Below are positions 19,471 through 28,055 of a stretch of 64,000 nucleotides of DNA, in pieces. Origin of the DNA: Catellatospora paridis (GTDB taxonomy: Bacteria > Actinomycetota > Actinomycetes > Mycobacteriales > Micromonosporaceae); contig NZ_ML769319.1 in the NCBI RefSeq assembly GCF_009720365.1, positions 149,752-213,751 on the forward strand, given 5' to 3'. Made by a program: the position numbers and the translations under genes. Positions within the stretch are counted from its first letter, which is position 1; each line of letters starts with the position of its first letter. Under the pieces are notes generated by a model. That model was not told the origin of the DNA. It worked only from the letters and a program-made list of their open reading frames with translations, and made no database searches.

Positions 19471-20139
19471 TCAGTATTGCCGTAAGAACGGCGCGGCGGT
19501 GGTGACCGTCAATTCGATGTCGCCCGACCCGTCGTCGTCGGGCTCGGCGTCCTCGACCGCGGCGTGGCGGCCGACCGGCGGCTCGGGCTCGCGCCGGTGC
19601 GCGGACAGCATGGCGAGCCCCAGCAGAGCCACTGCGGCGAGCGCCGCCCACATACCGCGTCCGGGGCTGGAACTGAAGCGCGACAGCAGCTCGGAGTTCA
19701 TGAACCCGCCGAAGGCGCGTGGCAGTTCGCTGGTCGAGCTCAGCACGCTCGCCGTTGCCGCGAGCACCATGACCAGCACGGCCGAGGTGCCGAGCGCGGC
19801 CACCCGCGCGGTCGCCCGCGCCGCGACCGGGCCGAACAGCGCCACCGCGGCCGCCCCGCCGAGCAGCATCAGCCCGCCCAGGTAGGGCGTGCCGCCGGTC
19901 GCCGACCAGACCGAGCTGGTCACGTACGGAATGCTGGCGAAATACTCGTCGCCGGACCGGGTGGTGTCGATGACCTGCCACTCGCCCACCAGGGATGCGA
20001 CCGCCGCCGCGCCGCCGAGCACGACGAGGCCTGTGGTCAACCGGGTGTCTGTCGTCATCGCACGCCAGCCGGGGCGGCGGCGGGTCACCGGAGCAGCCGT
20101 GGCCGGGCCGAACTCCAACACATCGAGTTCCTCGGACAT
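19471..20139 (-). CDS. Predicted four-helix membrane protein of unknown function
   Basis: 222 residues. Hydrophobic segments lie near 36-50, 86-102, 113-132 and 162-178, with an acidic cytoplasmic C-terminus ([14 protein letters not shown]). An extracytoplasmic loop follows the first helix. I recognise no family. It lies 37 bases upstream of the serS start on the same strand, so it may lead the serS transcript. Confidence 0.7.
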   Translation of the reverse strand: MSEELDVLEFGPATAAPVTRRRPGWRAMTTDTRLTTGLVVLGGAAAVASLVGEWQVIDTTRSGDEYFASIPYVTSSVWSATGGTPYLGGLMLLGGAAAVALFGPVAARATARVAALGTSAVLVMVLAATASVLSSTSELPRAFGGFMNSELLSRFSSSPGRGMWAALAAVALLGLAMLSAHRREPEPPVGRHAAVEDAEPDDDGSGDIELTVTTAAPFLRQY

Positions 20140-20168
20140 GGGCGCATCATGCCACGGACAGATGAAAA

Positions 20169-20198
20169 GGCAGGCCCCTCCCGAAGGAGGAGCCTGCC
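20169..20198 (-). terminator. Hairpin after the AIM24 gene
   Basis: GGCAGGC pairs with GCCTGCC around an inner CCTCC/GGAGG stem and a short CGAA loop, between the AIM24 stop and the next start on the same strand. On the minus strand it is followed by CTTTTC. Confidence 0.65.
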
Positions 20199-20219
20199 GT
20201 CACGAACCCGTCCGCCGGC

Positions 20220-20957
20220 TCACTGGCCGAGCAGGCCGCCCAGCAGGCCGCCCTGCTGCTGCTGGCCGCCGCCGGTGCCGCCCGCGATGCCCGCCGGGGG
20301 CTCCTCGGACGGCTGCACCACGACGAAGCCCTGGCCCTGGAAGCTCATGGTGAAGGCCTCACCCGTGCTGCGGCCCAGCAGCGTGCCGATGCCCAGCTGC
20401 TCGGCACGGTGGTAGCCGGTCTGCAGGTTGGCCGACCAGCAGATCGCCGCCTGGGGGTCGGCGTAGGTGGGCGCGTCCACGGTCAGCACGACCGGGGTGC
20501 CCTTGGTGGTGATCGCGATCCGGCCCTGGCCCGAGAAGACGCAGTTGAACAGGCCGGCCGCGGAGAACATGCCCATGCCCTGGACCATCTTGATGTCGTA
20601 GTTCAGCGTCGACTCGAAGGCCAGCACGTTGGTGCCGTTGACGCTGAGGGCGTCGCCGGGACCGAGGTCGATCAGGTGCACGTCCGCGGCCCGGTCGGCC
20701 AGGAACACGTCACCACGGCCGGACAGCTTCATCAGCGGCACGCCCTCACCGGTGATCTTGCTCTTGAGCCACTTGGCCGCGCCTCCGGAACCGAGCGCCT
20801 GGAACTGCACCTGGCCCTGGTAGGCAACCATCGCGCCGGTGCGCGCCATGACCTCGCCGTTAAGCTCGATCTTCAGCATCTTCGAGTTCTGCAGCGTCAG
20901 ACCGGGAGTCGTGGACTCCTTCTCCAGGTTCTCAGCAGCGAAGAGTGCGCTCTGCAT
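20220..20957 (-). CDS. AIM24 family protein
   Basis: 245 residues of repeating beta structure typical of AIM24/TerD-independent beta-barrel proteins: SKMLKIELNGEVMARTGAM, GEGVPLMKLSGRGDVFLAD, VNGTNVLAFESTLNYDI. Bacterial AIM24 proteins are of unknown function; the yeast homologue supports inner mitochondrial membrane organisation. The C-terminal tail is Gly/Gln rich (GGTGGGQQQQGG). Start ATG at 20957 with GGAGGA 8 bases upstream. Confidence 0.87.
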   Translation of the reverse strand: MQSALFAAENLEKESTTPGLTLQNSKMLKIELNGEVMARTGAMVAYQGQVQFQALGSGGAAKWLKSKITGEGVPLMKLSGRGDVFLADRAADVHLIDLGPGDALSVNGTNVLAFESTLNYDIKMVQGMGMFSAAGLFNCVFSGQGRIAITTKGTPVVLTVDAPTYADPQAAICWSANLQTGYHRAEQLGIGTLLGRSTGEAFTMSFQGQGFVVVQPSEEPPAGIAGGTGGGQQQQGGLLGGLLGQ

Positions 20958-21093
20958 GTCGTCATCCTCCATAGAAACGGGGGCGGAGAAACGCACCGAG
21001 CGTAGTTGACCAGCACAAGAAAGAACGTCGTGTTGGTGACTCATCGGCAAAGGTCAGGGTGAAGATCCGGGAAACCACGGGCTACCCGGACCG

Positions 21094-21447
21094 TCAACCC
21101 CAGCCGAGGTCGTGCAGGCGGTGGTCGTCGATGCCGAAGTGGTGCGCGATCTCGTGCACCACGGTTACCGCCACCTCCTCGACGACGTCGTCGTCGGTGT
21201 CGCAGATGCGCAGGATCGGGTGGCGGTAGATGGTGATCCGGTCGGGCAGCACCCCGGCGTAGTCCCAACCGCGAGCGGTGAGCGCGTGGCCCTCGTACAG
21301 GCCGAGCAGCTCGGGCTCGCCGGGCGGCGACTCGTCCTCCACCAGGATGACGACGTTGCGCATCAGGTTGAGCAGCTCCTGCGGGACCTCGTCGAGGGCG
21401 TCGGAGACCAGCTCCTCGAAGCGTTCCCGGCTCATCTCGACCGGCAT
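21094..21447 (-). CDS. Small zincin-like metallopeptidase (DUF1025 type)
   Basis: 117 residues with the zinc motif HEIAHHFGIDD (HExxHxxGxxD), the signature of this minimal metallopeptidase family. The N-terminal SRERFEELVSDALDEVP block is also typical. Substrate unknown. It begins 3 bases after the pheA stop and is almost certainly cotranscribed; an internal ATG at 21435 is an alternative start. Confidence 0.9.
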   Translation of the reverse strand: MPVEMSRERFEELVSDALDEVPQELLNLMRNVVILVEDESPPGEPELLGLYEGHALTARGWDYAGVLPDRITIYRHPILRICDTDDDVVEEVAVTVVHEIAHHFGIDDHRLHDLGWG

Positions 21448-21450
21448 GGG

Positions 21451-22407
21451 TCAGGACAGCTCGCCCCGGCGCAGCCGGCCCAGCCAGGCGGCGGCGTCGG
21501 TGTAGTCCGGGTCGGACAGTCCGGCCGGCGGCGGCACCGGCCGCTCCGGCGCCGCGCCCGGCATGCCCGCCCGGGGGTACGAGCCGAGGAAGCGCACCCC
21601 GGCGCAGATCCGCCGCAGGCCCTGCAGCGCCTCGCCGACCCGCGCCTCGGCGACGTGGCCGGTGCAGTCGAGGAAGAAGACGTAGCGGCCGAGCCGCTCG
21701 CCGGTGGGACGGGATTCGATCCGGGTCAGGTTCACCCCGCGGACGGCCAGCTCGGTGAGGACCGCCAGCAGCGCCCCGACCCGGTCGTGGGAGATCCACA
21801 CGGCGAGCGAGGTGAGGTCGTTGCCGGTCGGCTCCGGTGGCGTGCCCGGCCGCGACAACAGCACGAAGCGCGTCGCGGCGTCCGGGTGGTCGGCGATCTT
21901 GTCGGCGAGCCGGCGCAGGCCGAACCGCTGGATGGCGATCGGCGCGCAGATCGCGGCGTCGAAGTCGCCCGCGGCCACCCCGGCCGCCGCGGCTCCGTTC
22001 GACAGCACGTCGACCACCGTCGCGTCCGGCGCGTACGCCCGCAGCCAGCCGCGGCACTGGGTGGACGCCTGCGGATGCGCCGCGATCGACCGTACGTCGG
22101 CCAGCGCGGTGGCCGACCGGGCGGCGAGCACGAACTCCACCGGGATGACCACCTCGCGGGTGATCACCAGCGGATCGCCGTCGACGAGCTCGTCCAGGGT
22201 CACGCCGACCGCGCCGCCGATCGAGTTCTCCCACGGCACGAGTGCCGAGTCGGCATCACCCGCCCGTACGGCCTCCAGCGCCTCGGGGACGCTGCGGGCC
22301 GGCGTCCGGATCCCCCGCTCGGCTGCCGGGATGGTGAGCAGCGCCTGCTCGGCGAAGGTGCTTTCCGGGCCGAGGTAGACGAAGCGGGTGGGCGGGACTC
22401 CAGGCAT
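21451..22407 (-). CDS. pheA: Prephenate dehydratase
   Basis: 318 residues. The catalytic domain has the LGPESTFAEQA opening, VPWENSIGGAVG and the catalytic TRF motif (DAATRFVLL). A C-terminal ACT domain (TSLAVWISHDRVGALLAVLT, NLTRIESRPTG) binds phenylalanine for feedback control. It converts prephenate to phenylpyruvate in phenylalanine synthesis. It is monofunctional, with no chorismate mutase domain, as usual in actinobacteria. The downstream gene is the small metallopeptidase. Confidence 0.95.
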   Translation of the reverse strand: MPGVPPTRFVYLGPESTFAEQALLTIPAAERGIRTPARSVPEALEAVRAGDADSALVPWENSIGGAVGVTLDELVDGDPLVITREVVIPVEFVLAARSATALADVRSIAAHPQASTQCRGWLRAYAPDATVVDVLSNGAAAAGVAAGDFDAAICAPIAIQRFGLRRLADKIADHPDAATRFVLLSRPGTPPEPTGNDLTSLAVWISHDRVGALLAVLTELAVRGVNLTRIESRPTGERLGRYVFFLDCTGHVAEARVGEALQGLRRICAGVRFLGSYPRAGMPGAAPERPVPPPAGLSDPDYTDAAAWLGRLRRGELS

Positions 22408-22453
22408 GAGATCAGCCTAAGCTGAGTTGTTGGTGGCCGCCTCCGCGGCCACG

Positions 22454-22544
22454 GCATTCGGCCTTGGAAGCCTCCCTTACCCGCCGGTCGCTCGTTCGCT
22501 GCGCGAACTTCCGCTCCTGGCGGGTGCGGTCGGCGGCCGAATGC
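22454..22544. repeat. Nested palindromic element upstream of pheA
   Basis: Outer arms GCATTCGGCC (22454-22463) and GGCCGAATGC (22535-22544), middle arms ACCCGCC (22479-22485) and GGCGGGT (22519-22525), inner arms GTTCGC (22494-22499) and GCGAAC (22503-22508) all pair about one centre. It lies between the stop of the small lipoprotein gene and the pheA start, both on the minus strand. It could be a terminator or a member of a dispersed palindromic repeat family. Confidence 0.65.
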
Positions 22545-22598
22545 GTTGTGGTCGCGGCCCTTTTTCTCAGGCTGCGTCTTTTCCGCAGGCTGCGTCGC

Positions 22599-23114
22599 TC
22601 AGCAGCCGGCGGCGATGCGGATGCCGGGCGGGGCGAAGTTGCGCACCTCGACCGTGCAGATGTCGGTGCCCGCGGTGACCAGGTCGAGCGCCGTGGGCGC
22701 GCCCTTGGTGACGACCTGCAGCGGCTCGCGGCCGGGCACGGTGAGCTCGGTGTACTGCCAGGTTCCGGCGCAGACGGGGGGCCTGGTCACGGTGATCGTG
22801 CCCGAGCCGGGCAGGACCGACGACTTGCGGCGTACGGCGGCGATGACCTGTTCGCCGGAGGGGCGGCCCTGGCAGTCGGTGACGGTCAGTTCGGGGAAGG
22901 GGCCGGGGCTGCTCGGCGGGGCCGAGGGCGGCAGGCTGAAGCTCGGCGGCAGGGTCACCGCACTGGGTGACACGGACGGCTGCGGCACGGTGCCGCCGGG
23001 CTTGGGCTGCAGCTCGGGCGGCACCCCGCAGCCACTGAGCAGAGCCACTCCGACCAGGCACGCGGTGGCGAGCGGCAGGGCCGGGTCGGACGGACGGGTT
23101 GGACGCAGGGGCAT
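22599..23114 (-). CDS. Small secreted lipoprotein, unknown function
   Basis: 171 residues from MPLRPTRPSDPALPL. A signal peptide ends in lipobox LLSGC, followed by a Pro/Ser-rich spacer (about 30-70) and a compact domain of about 90 residues with four cysteines (DCQGRP, VCAGTWQYTEL, DICTVEV, and the final Cys), suggesting two disulfides. I do not recognise the domain. It belongs to a minus-strand cluster with the PAS and NERD-like genes. Confidence 0.75.
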   Translation of the reverse strand: MPLRPTRPSDPALPLATACLVGVALLSGCGVPPELQPKPGGTVPQPSVSPSAVTLPPSFSLPPSAPPSSPGPFPELTVTDCQGRPSGEQVIAAVRRKSSVLPGSGTITVTRPPVCAGTWQYTELTVPGREPLQVVTKGAPTALDLVTAGTDICTVEVRNFAPPGIRIAAGC

Positions 23115-23151
23115 GGGCAACGAGACTAGCGCGCGTCGGCCGTACCCGCGG

Positions 23152-23580
23152 TCATACCGCGGCGAAGAAGCTGAGGGAGCCGACGACCTGGCCGCCCTGC
23201 CACAACGGCGTGGCCACGGCGTCGAGGGTGCGGCTGGGCGCGCCCTGCGGCGCACGCACCCGCAGCAGGCCTCGCGCGGGCCGCTTGGAGGTGAGCGCGA
23301 GCAGTGGGGGGATCTGCTCGCGCTCTGCTTCTCCCAGCTCGTTACCGGCGGCGGTGAAGTCGATCAGGCACAGCACGTTGAGCACGTGGTGGCCGGCCAG
23401 CTCACTGGGGCGCTCCACCGAGAGCAGCCGGACCCAGGGCGTGGAGGCGGCGACGATGACACCGTCGGCGTCGATGACCAAACACGACTCCTCGGCCGAG
23501 GAAACCGGGACCGACCAGCTGTGCAGCGGGTCGACGGCGATCGGCTCCAACGGGGAGAGGGAGAGCTCGATGTGGGTCAT
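23152..23580 (-). CDS. Stand-alone PAS-like domain protein
   Basis: 142 residues. A single PAS-like fold is suggested by ESCLVIDADGVIVAASTPWVRLL, the helix-rich middle and the C-terminal strands (VATPLWQGGQVVGSLSFF). No output domain is present, so it may be a partner of a separate signalling protein. ATG start; only 11 bases separate it from the upstream NERD-like gene. Confidence 0.72.
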   Translation of the reverse strand: MTHIELSLSPLEPIAVDPLHSWSVPVSSAEESCLVIDADGVIVAASTPWVRLLSVERPSELAGHHVLNVLCLIDFTAAGNELGEAEREQIPPLLALTSKRPARGLLRVRAPQGAPSRTLDAVATPLWQGGQVVGSLSFFAAV

Positions 23581-23591
23581 CGCTGCTCACG

Positions 23592-24326
23592 TTACCCGCG
23601 CGCAGTGCCCTTGTCACCGGGGGTCGCACCCTCCGGATGCCAGGTGTAACCGCTGCCCGCGGCGTATGGCTGATTGACCCAGATCGCGGGGTTGCGGGCC
23701 ACCTGCGACAGCTTCTCGGCGGTCGTGCCGGTGATCCGCCGGCCGGTGGAGTCGAGCACCTTGTCGAGCTCGCGATACGAGGTGACGATGCACTCCTTGG
23801 GCAGGCCGTTGACGCTGATCGGTCCACTCCCGACGAAGGCGAGCACGGCGAAGACCTTGATGTCCTGGCCGACCGCGGCGGAGATGGCCTTGGCGGCGCG
23901 CTTGGCGTCCCGCCTGGCCTGCGAGATGTACGGCGGGCGGCGGCCGCTGATCTGCACGACGTCACCGGCGATGAGCACGCGGCTGCGGCCGTGCTGCGCG
24001 ATGCAGACGCTGAAGATGCCACCCGGGCCGATGGCGAGGAAGCCGGCCGCGGAGGGTTGCGGCTTGGCCGTGCCGGCGGCCTGTGCCTGGCTGGTGAGCA
24101 GGGCGTGCGGCCACTCGATGACGTGCCAGTCGCGGCCGAGGCGGTGCACCGCGCGGTCCTCTGCGGCCGACATGCGCCGCACGGCGCGGTCGGCGCGGCG
24201 ACGGCGGGCCCAGTCCACCGGGGAGGCGGGCGGCGGGGCGGTGTCTGGTCCTGACGGCACCGGCAGGCTCGGGGAGCGTCCGAAGGTCGGGCGCAGGAAG
24301 GGCGCACGATCGGGATAGACGGTCAT
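23592..24326 (-). CDS. Degenerate NERD-domain-like protein
   Basis: 244 residues. After a Pro-rich, basic N-terminus (to about 50), the order AEDRAVHRLGRDWHVIEWP, FLAIGPGGIFSV, VLIAGDVVQISGRRPPYISQA and KVFAVLAFVG follows that of NERD (nuclease-related) domains. The expected Asp and Glu-x-Lys catalytic residues after the GPGG-I-F strand are replaced by CIAQHGR. It is therefore probably a non-catalytic member. ATG start with GGAGG 6-8 bases upstream. Confidence 0.6.
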   Translation of the reverse strand: MTVYPDRAPFLRPTFGRSPSLPVPSGPDTAPPPASPVDWARRRRADRAVRRMSAAEDRAVHRLGRDWHVIEWPHALLTSQAQAAGTAKPQPSAAGFLAIGPGGIFSVCIAQHGRSRVLIAGDVVQISGRRPPYISQARRDAKRAAKAISAAVGQDIKVFAVLAFVGSGPISVNGLPKECIVTSYRELDKVLDSTGRRITGTTAEKLSQVARNPAIWVNQPYAAGSGYTWHPEGATPGDKGTARG

Positions 24327-24553
24327 GGTGTGCCTCCGGGTGGAACGACACGCATTGAGTTAGGTGTCCCTTACCGTACGTGTTCGTTCGTCGATGTGTC
24401 AGGGGACAAATCTGGCACTCAGCACGAATGAATGGGTGAATGTCCGATTCAGCTTCATTCCCTGGGGCTCATGCGGCGGGTCCGCCGTCCACGCGCCGAC
24501 GAGATTTTCACGTGCCCGCCCGACGTTCGGTGAGCACATCGTGGGACACGGCT

Positions 24554-24583
24554 CCGCCCGTGCCGCCGGAGCAGCACGGGCGG
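24554..24583 (-). terminator. Hairpin after the DUF5926 gene
   Basis: Perfect 10-base arms 24554-24563 and 24574-24583 with a 10-base loop, about 25 bases past the stop codon on the minus strand. The rest of 24327-24607 shows no gene or RNA I can recognise. Confidence 0.6.
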
Positions 24584-24607
24584 TCGAAACGTACGTGAAA
24601 GGGCAGG

Positions 24608-25486
24608 TCAGCGCAGGGTGAGCTGGCGACCGAGCAGGCCCTGCCGCGCGCGGCGCTGGTCCGGCGTGAGCGGGGAGTCGACGCCCTTCGCCGTGGCATA
24701 CCGCGCCGCGACCGCGGCCAGCGACTCCTCCCAGGCCCCGGCCTCGGGCGCCGACGGCAGGTCCCACACCGGGACGAGCAGACCGTGCGCCCGGAACATG
24801 CCGGCGAACTTCGTCTCCTCGGTCAGCTTCAGCTCGCCCGCCGCGCTGAGCCGGGCCAGCGCGTTCAGCGCCACGTCCTCGCTGTCGGGCAGCACCCAGC
24901 GCACGTGCGACTTCTCCGGCACCCGGCACCAGTACGCGGCCGGCGCGGCCGCCATCCGGACGGTCGGGTAGACCGAGGCGTTGGCGGCGTCCAGCGACGC
25001 GGACACCTCGGCGTCGCGCTCCTGATCCGCGTCGAGCCAGAAGTCGAAGCCGTCGTGCACCGTGACCTCCAGCGGCGCGTCGACGAGCAGGTCCGCCAGG
25101 CGCGGACCCTCACCGGGCAGCGGGGGCACGTTCACCGGCGCACCGGGCTCGCCCTCGAGCGCGGACAACAGCGCCACGGCCAGGTCGCGGTTCACGTCGC
25201 CGGAGCGCTCGTGCCGCTGCAGGCCGAGCACGATGCGGCCGTCCGTCTTGGTCAGCGCGGGCCAGGCCATCGGCAGGATGGTGGCCAGCGTGACCTGCCG
25301 GTCGCCGTACTTCTCGACGTATTCCGGCGCCAGGGTGAGCGGGGCGGTCGCCGCGGGCACCAGCTCGCGCAGCGCCACCAGCTCGGTCTCGGCGGCCAGG
25401 CCCGCGAACGGGCGGGCCACGAAGACGTCACGCACCTTCGGCTGCTTGGGCTGCTGCTTCTTCTCGAGGCGATTCTTCTTACTCAT
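24608..25486 (-). CDS. DUF5926 family protein
   Basis: 292 residues. It begins with a Lys/Gln-rich tail (MSKKNRLEKKQQPKQPKVR) and continues with RPFAGLAAETELVALRELVPAATAPL, the conserved opening of this actinobacterial family of unknown function. The C-terminal region is helical (DQRRARQGLLGRQLTLR). AGGA lies 7 bases before the ATG. The basic N-terminus suggests nucleic acid or ribosome contact, but that is only an inference. Confidence 0.85.
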   Translation of the reverse strand: MSKKNRLEKKQQPKQPKVRDVFVARPFAGLAAETELVALRELVPAATAPLTLAPEYVEKYGDRQVTLATILPMAWPALTKTDGRIVLGLQRHERSGDVNRDLAVALLSALEGEPGAPVNVPPLPGEGPRLADLLVDAPLEVTVHDGFDFWLDADQERDAEVSASLDAANASVYPTVRMAAAPAAYWCRVPEKSHVRWVLPDSEDVALNALARLSAAGELKLTEETKFAGMFRAHGLLVPVWDLPSAPEAGAWEESLAAVAARYATAKGVDSPLTPDQRRARQGLLGRQLTLR

Positions 25487-25519
25487 CGACCGTTCCTAAG
25501 CTCGGCGTCGGATCACCGG

Positions 25520-25936
25520 TCAGCTTAGTTCCGCCCAGACGCTCTGCCCGAGACCGTCCCGCTCGACACCCCACCGGACGGCGAGCGCATCGACGATGGT
25601 GAGGCCCCGGCCGTCGGGATCCTCGGCTCCCGCCGTGCGGGGGCGGGGTAGCTGCTGCGCCCCGCCGTCGGTCACGCGGACCTCGATGACCTGCTTGGAT
25701 TCGACGGTACGCAGTCGCCAGGCGAGTCGGACCACCCCGCCCGGCAGCGGCTCGGCGTGGCGCACGGCATTGCCGACCAGCTCCGCGGCGACCGAGACGA
25801 CGTCGGCGAGCAGGGACGGCGTGACGGCTCCGGCGAGGGCGGCGGCGAGGCGGTGTCGCGCCTGCTGCGCGCCGCGCGCGTGGTGGGGGACCACCACGCA
25901 CCAGGCTCGCTCAGCGACAGCCATCGACACGATCAT
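25520..25936 (-). CDS. RsbW-like serine/threonine kinase ATPase (anti-sigma type)
   Basis: 138 residues. The GHKL fold shows the N box VSVAAELVGNAVRHAEP and the G1/G2 boxes VTDGG and DGRGLTIVDALA as in RsbW/SpoIIAB-like anti-sigma kinases. Such proteins bind sigma factors or phosphorylate antagonists. Its ATG overlaps the histidine kinase stop (ATGA), but a GTG six bases further on has GGGGAGG 7 bases upstream and may be the main start. Confidence 0.82.
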   Translation of the reverse strand: MIVSMAVAERAWCVVVPHHARGAQQARHRLAAALAGAVTPSLLADVVSVAAELVGNAVRHAEPLPGGVVRLAWRLRTVESKQVIEVRVTDGGAQQLPRPRTAGAEDPDGRGLTIVDALAVRWGVERDGLGQSVWAELS

Positions 25937-27156
25937 GCCTCCCCGGATGCGTGCGCATCCCTCTTCACGTCACCTCGCGGCAGCCGTACCTCTGCGACCG
26001 TACCTCCCCCATCCCGGGGACGTAAGGACACCCATCCGTTTTGTCGTTCAATAGTCTTTCGGACGAGATAAAGACCCAGACCGGCACCACCGTACCGCCG
26101 TCCGTCGCCACTGTCCGCCTGCCAGAACCGCTCGAACACCTGGTGAACCTGTTCGGGGGCGATCCCTATCCCCCGATCGAGTACCTGGAAGAACACCGTG
26201 CGCCGGTCGTTGCCGGCGGTCAGCACCACGGTCTGCTCGCGGGCGGAGTACTTGTCGGCGTTGGTGGCCAGCTCGGTGAGCACGTTCGGGATGGTGGCGC
26301 GGTCCCCGTAGGCCAGCGGCAGCCGCTCCGGCAGCTCCAGCCGGAACCGGCGGCGCAGGTCGGCAGGCAGGTTCGCCGCCGCGTGGCGAAGCGCTTCGAC
26401 GAGGTCGAACGGGCCGGGCGACAGGGTGCCGACCGCGGTGTCGGTGCTCGCCGCCAGCAACCGGTCGACCAGGCGGGCCAGCTCGTCGCTGCGCTGGCCG
26501 ATCACCCGGGCCGCCTCGCGGCGGGCCTTCTCGTCGAGCTGGCTCCAATGGTCGCGCAGCGTGTCCGCGTACCCCTTGATGACGGTGACCGGGGTGCGCA
26601 GCTCGTGGCTGGTGACGGCGATGAACAGCTCGCGGTCGGCCAGATCGTCCCCGGCGTGCTGCACCGGCAGCCCGGCCCGCTCGCTGTAGAGGCGGCCCAC
26701 GGTCGCCCCGAGCAGGGCCATCACCGCGAGCTGGTCGGGGCCGGCCGGCCGGTCGTCCGGCATGAACGCGCCCAGCATGGCGGGCGTGCGCCCGTCGAGG
26801 TCGATCCGGTGCAGCAGGATCCACCGGCTGCCCAGCGACACCAGCTGGTCGGAGGCCGCGTCGTCGATGGCGCCCAGTTCCACCCGGTAGGTCGCCGGGC
26901 CGGGGCGCAGGACGGCGGCCACCACCTCAGGCTGGACCGGGCGGCCCAGCGCCCAGTCGGCGCTGCCGGTGGCGGCGATGACCCGGCCCGCGCCGCCGGA
27001 GTCGTGCAGTTCGGACAGGGCCATGCCGGGCACGCCCAGCGCGTACTGGCCGATGTGCAGCAGGCGGTCGAGGGCCGGCAGGCCGCCACGGCCGGTCACC
27101 GGGTCGTTGAAGAGCGCGGCGATGCCCAGCGTCAGCTCGCGGTACGCCACCTCCAC
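25933..27156 (-). CDS. GAF-like/histidine kinase sensor
   Basis: 407 residues, no membrane segment visible. An N-terminal sensor region of about 160 residues (GAF-like: YALGVPGMALSELHD, GRVIAATG) precedes the dimerisation/phosphoacceptor helix, with H184 in SHELRTPVTVIKGYADTL, and a HATPase domain with N box ELATNADKYS, G1 DRGIGI, F box FERFWQ and G2 GGAGLGLYLV. A response regulator is not adjacent. GTG start. The overlapping RsbW-like gene suggests both act in one signalling route. Confidence 0.88.
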   Translation of the reverse strand: MEVAYRELTLGIAALFNDPVTGRGGLPALDRLLHIGQYALGVPGMALSELHDSGGAGRVIAATGSADWALGRPVQPEVVAAVLRPGPATYRVELGAIDDAASDQLVSLGSRWILLHRIDLDGRTPAMLGAFMPDDRPAGPDQLAVMALLGATVGRLYSERAGLPVQHAGDDLADRELFIAVTSHELRTPVTVIKGYADTLRDHWSQLDEKARREAARVIGQRSDELARLVDRLLAASTDTAVGTLSPGPFDLVEALRHAAANLPADLRRRFRLELPERLPLAYGDRATIPNVLTELATNADKYSAREQTVVLTAGNDRRTVFFQVLDRGIGIAPEQVHQVFERFWQADSGDGRRYGGAGLGLYLVRKTIERQNGWVSLRPRDGGGTVAEVRLPRGDVKRDAHASGEA

Positions 27157-27216
27157 ATGCAGGATCCTGCCTGCCGGAGCCGATCCGCGCCAGCGCTGTG
27201 ACCGATCGGTGATGAT

Positions 27217-27990
27217 TCAACGACCGAGGTGTGCCAGCACCTCCGCCGGGCGGTCCGTGATGATGCCGTCGACCCCGAGCTTGAGCAGCAGGTCCACGTC
27301 GTCCGTGGCGTTCACGGTCCACACGTACACCTGCTGGCCGCCCGCCTTCAGCCGCCGCACCAGGTCCGGCCGCCGGCGCACCAGCTCCAGGCCGGGGCCC
27401 GCGATGCGGGTGCCGAACGGCAGCCGCCGGATCCGCAGCCCCGGCGGCAGCAGGTCCATCAGCTGCACCGTGGGCAGCCCGGGCAGCAGCTCGCGAGAAC
27501 GGCGCACCGCCAGCGGCGAGAACGACATGACCGTCACCCGCACCGGCGTATCGGGGGAGGTGCTGGTCAGGCCGTGCCGGTTCAGCACCGCCCGCAGCCG
27601 GTACTCCACCGCCTTGCCGTACCGGTTGGGGTGCTTGGTCTCGATCAGCAGGCGCACCGGCCGCCCGGCCCGGCGCGCCGTGTCGAGCAGCTCCTCCAGC
27701 GTCAGCACGCCGGCCGGCTGCCCGCTGGCGTGCCAGGACCCGAAGTCGAAGGAACGCAGCTGGGCCAGCGTGTACGCGGCCACCGGCCCACGCCCGTCAC
27801 TGACCCGGTCCAACCGCCGGTCGTGCACGCAGACCAGGTGCCCGTCCCGGGTCAGGCGCACGTCGCATTCGACGCCGTCGGCGCCCTCGCGCAGCGCACG
27901 GGCGTACGCCCCGAGCGTGTGCTCGGGCAGGGCGGCCGACGAGCCCCGGTGGGCGAACACCAGCGGGGACGGGTCGGGGGTGCGGCTCAA
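27217..27990 (-). CDS. Glycerophosphodiester phosphodiesterase family protein
   Basis: 257 residues. TIM-barrel GDPD motifs are clear: FAHRGSSAALPEHT (catalytic His, metal Glu; Asn of the usual ENT is His here), GADGVECDVRLTRDG and VCVHD (second catalytic His), and C-terminal VWTVNATDDVDLLLKLGVDGIITDRP. It hydrolyses glycerophosphodiesters to glycerol-3-phosphate. No signal peptide, so cytoplasmic. TTG start chosen because GAGGAGAAGG precedes it. Confidence 0.92.
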   Translation of the reverse strand: MSRTPDPSPLVFAHRGSSAALPEHTLGAYARALREGADGVECDVRLTRDGHLVCVHDRRLDRVSDGRGPVAAYTLAQLRSFDFGSWHASGQPAGVLTLEELLDTARRAGRPVRLLIETKHPNRYGKAVEYRLRAVLNRHGLTSTSPDTPVRVTVMSFSPLAVRRSRELLPGLPTVQLMDLLPPGLRIRRLPFGTRIAGPGLELVRRRPDLVRRLKAGGQQVYVWTVNATDDVDLLLKLGVDGIITDRPAEVLAHLGR

Positions 27991-28055
27991 CGCCTTCTCC
28001 TCGAATCGCTGCCCGGCGACGTGGTCACCGGGTGGGACGGGTCGTTCGCGCACGA

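Noticed and set aside
24327-24607. Possible RNA gene or riboswitch in a 281-base gap
   Set aside because: Apart from a terminator hairpin I could not identify any conserved RNA fold.
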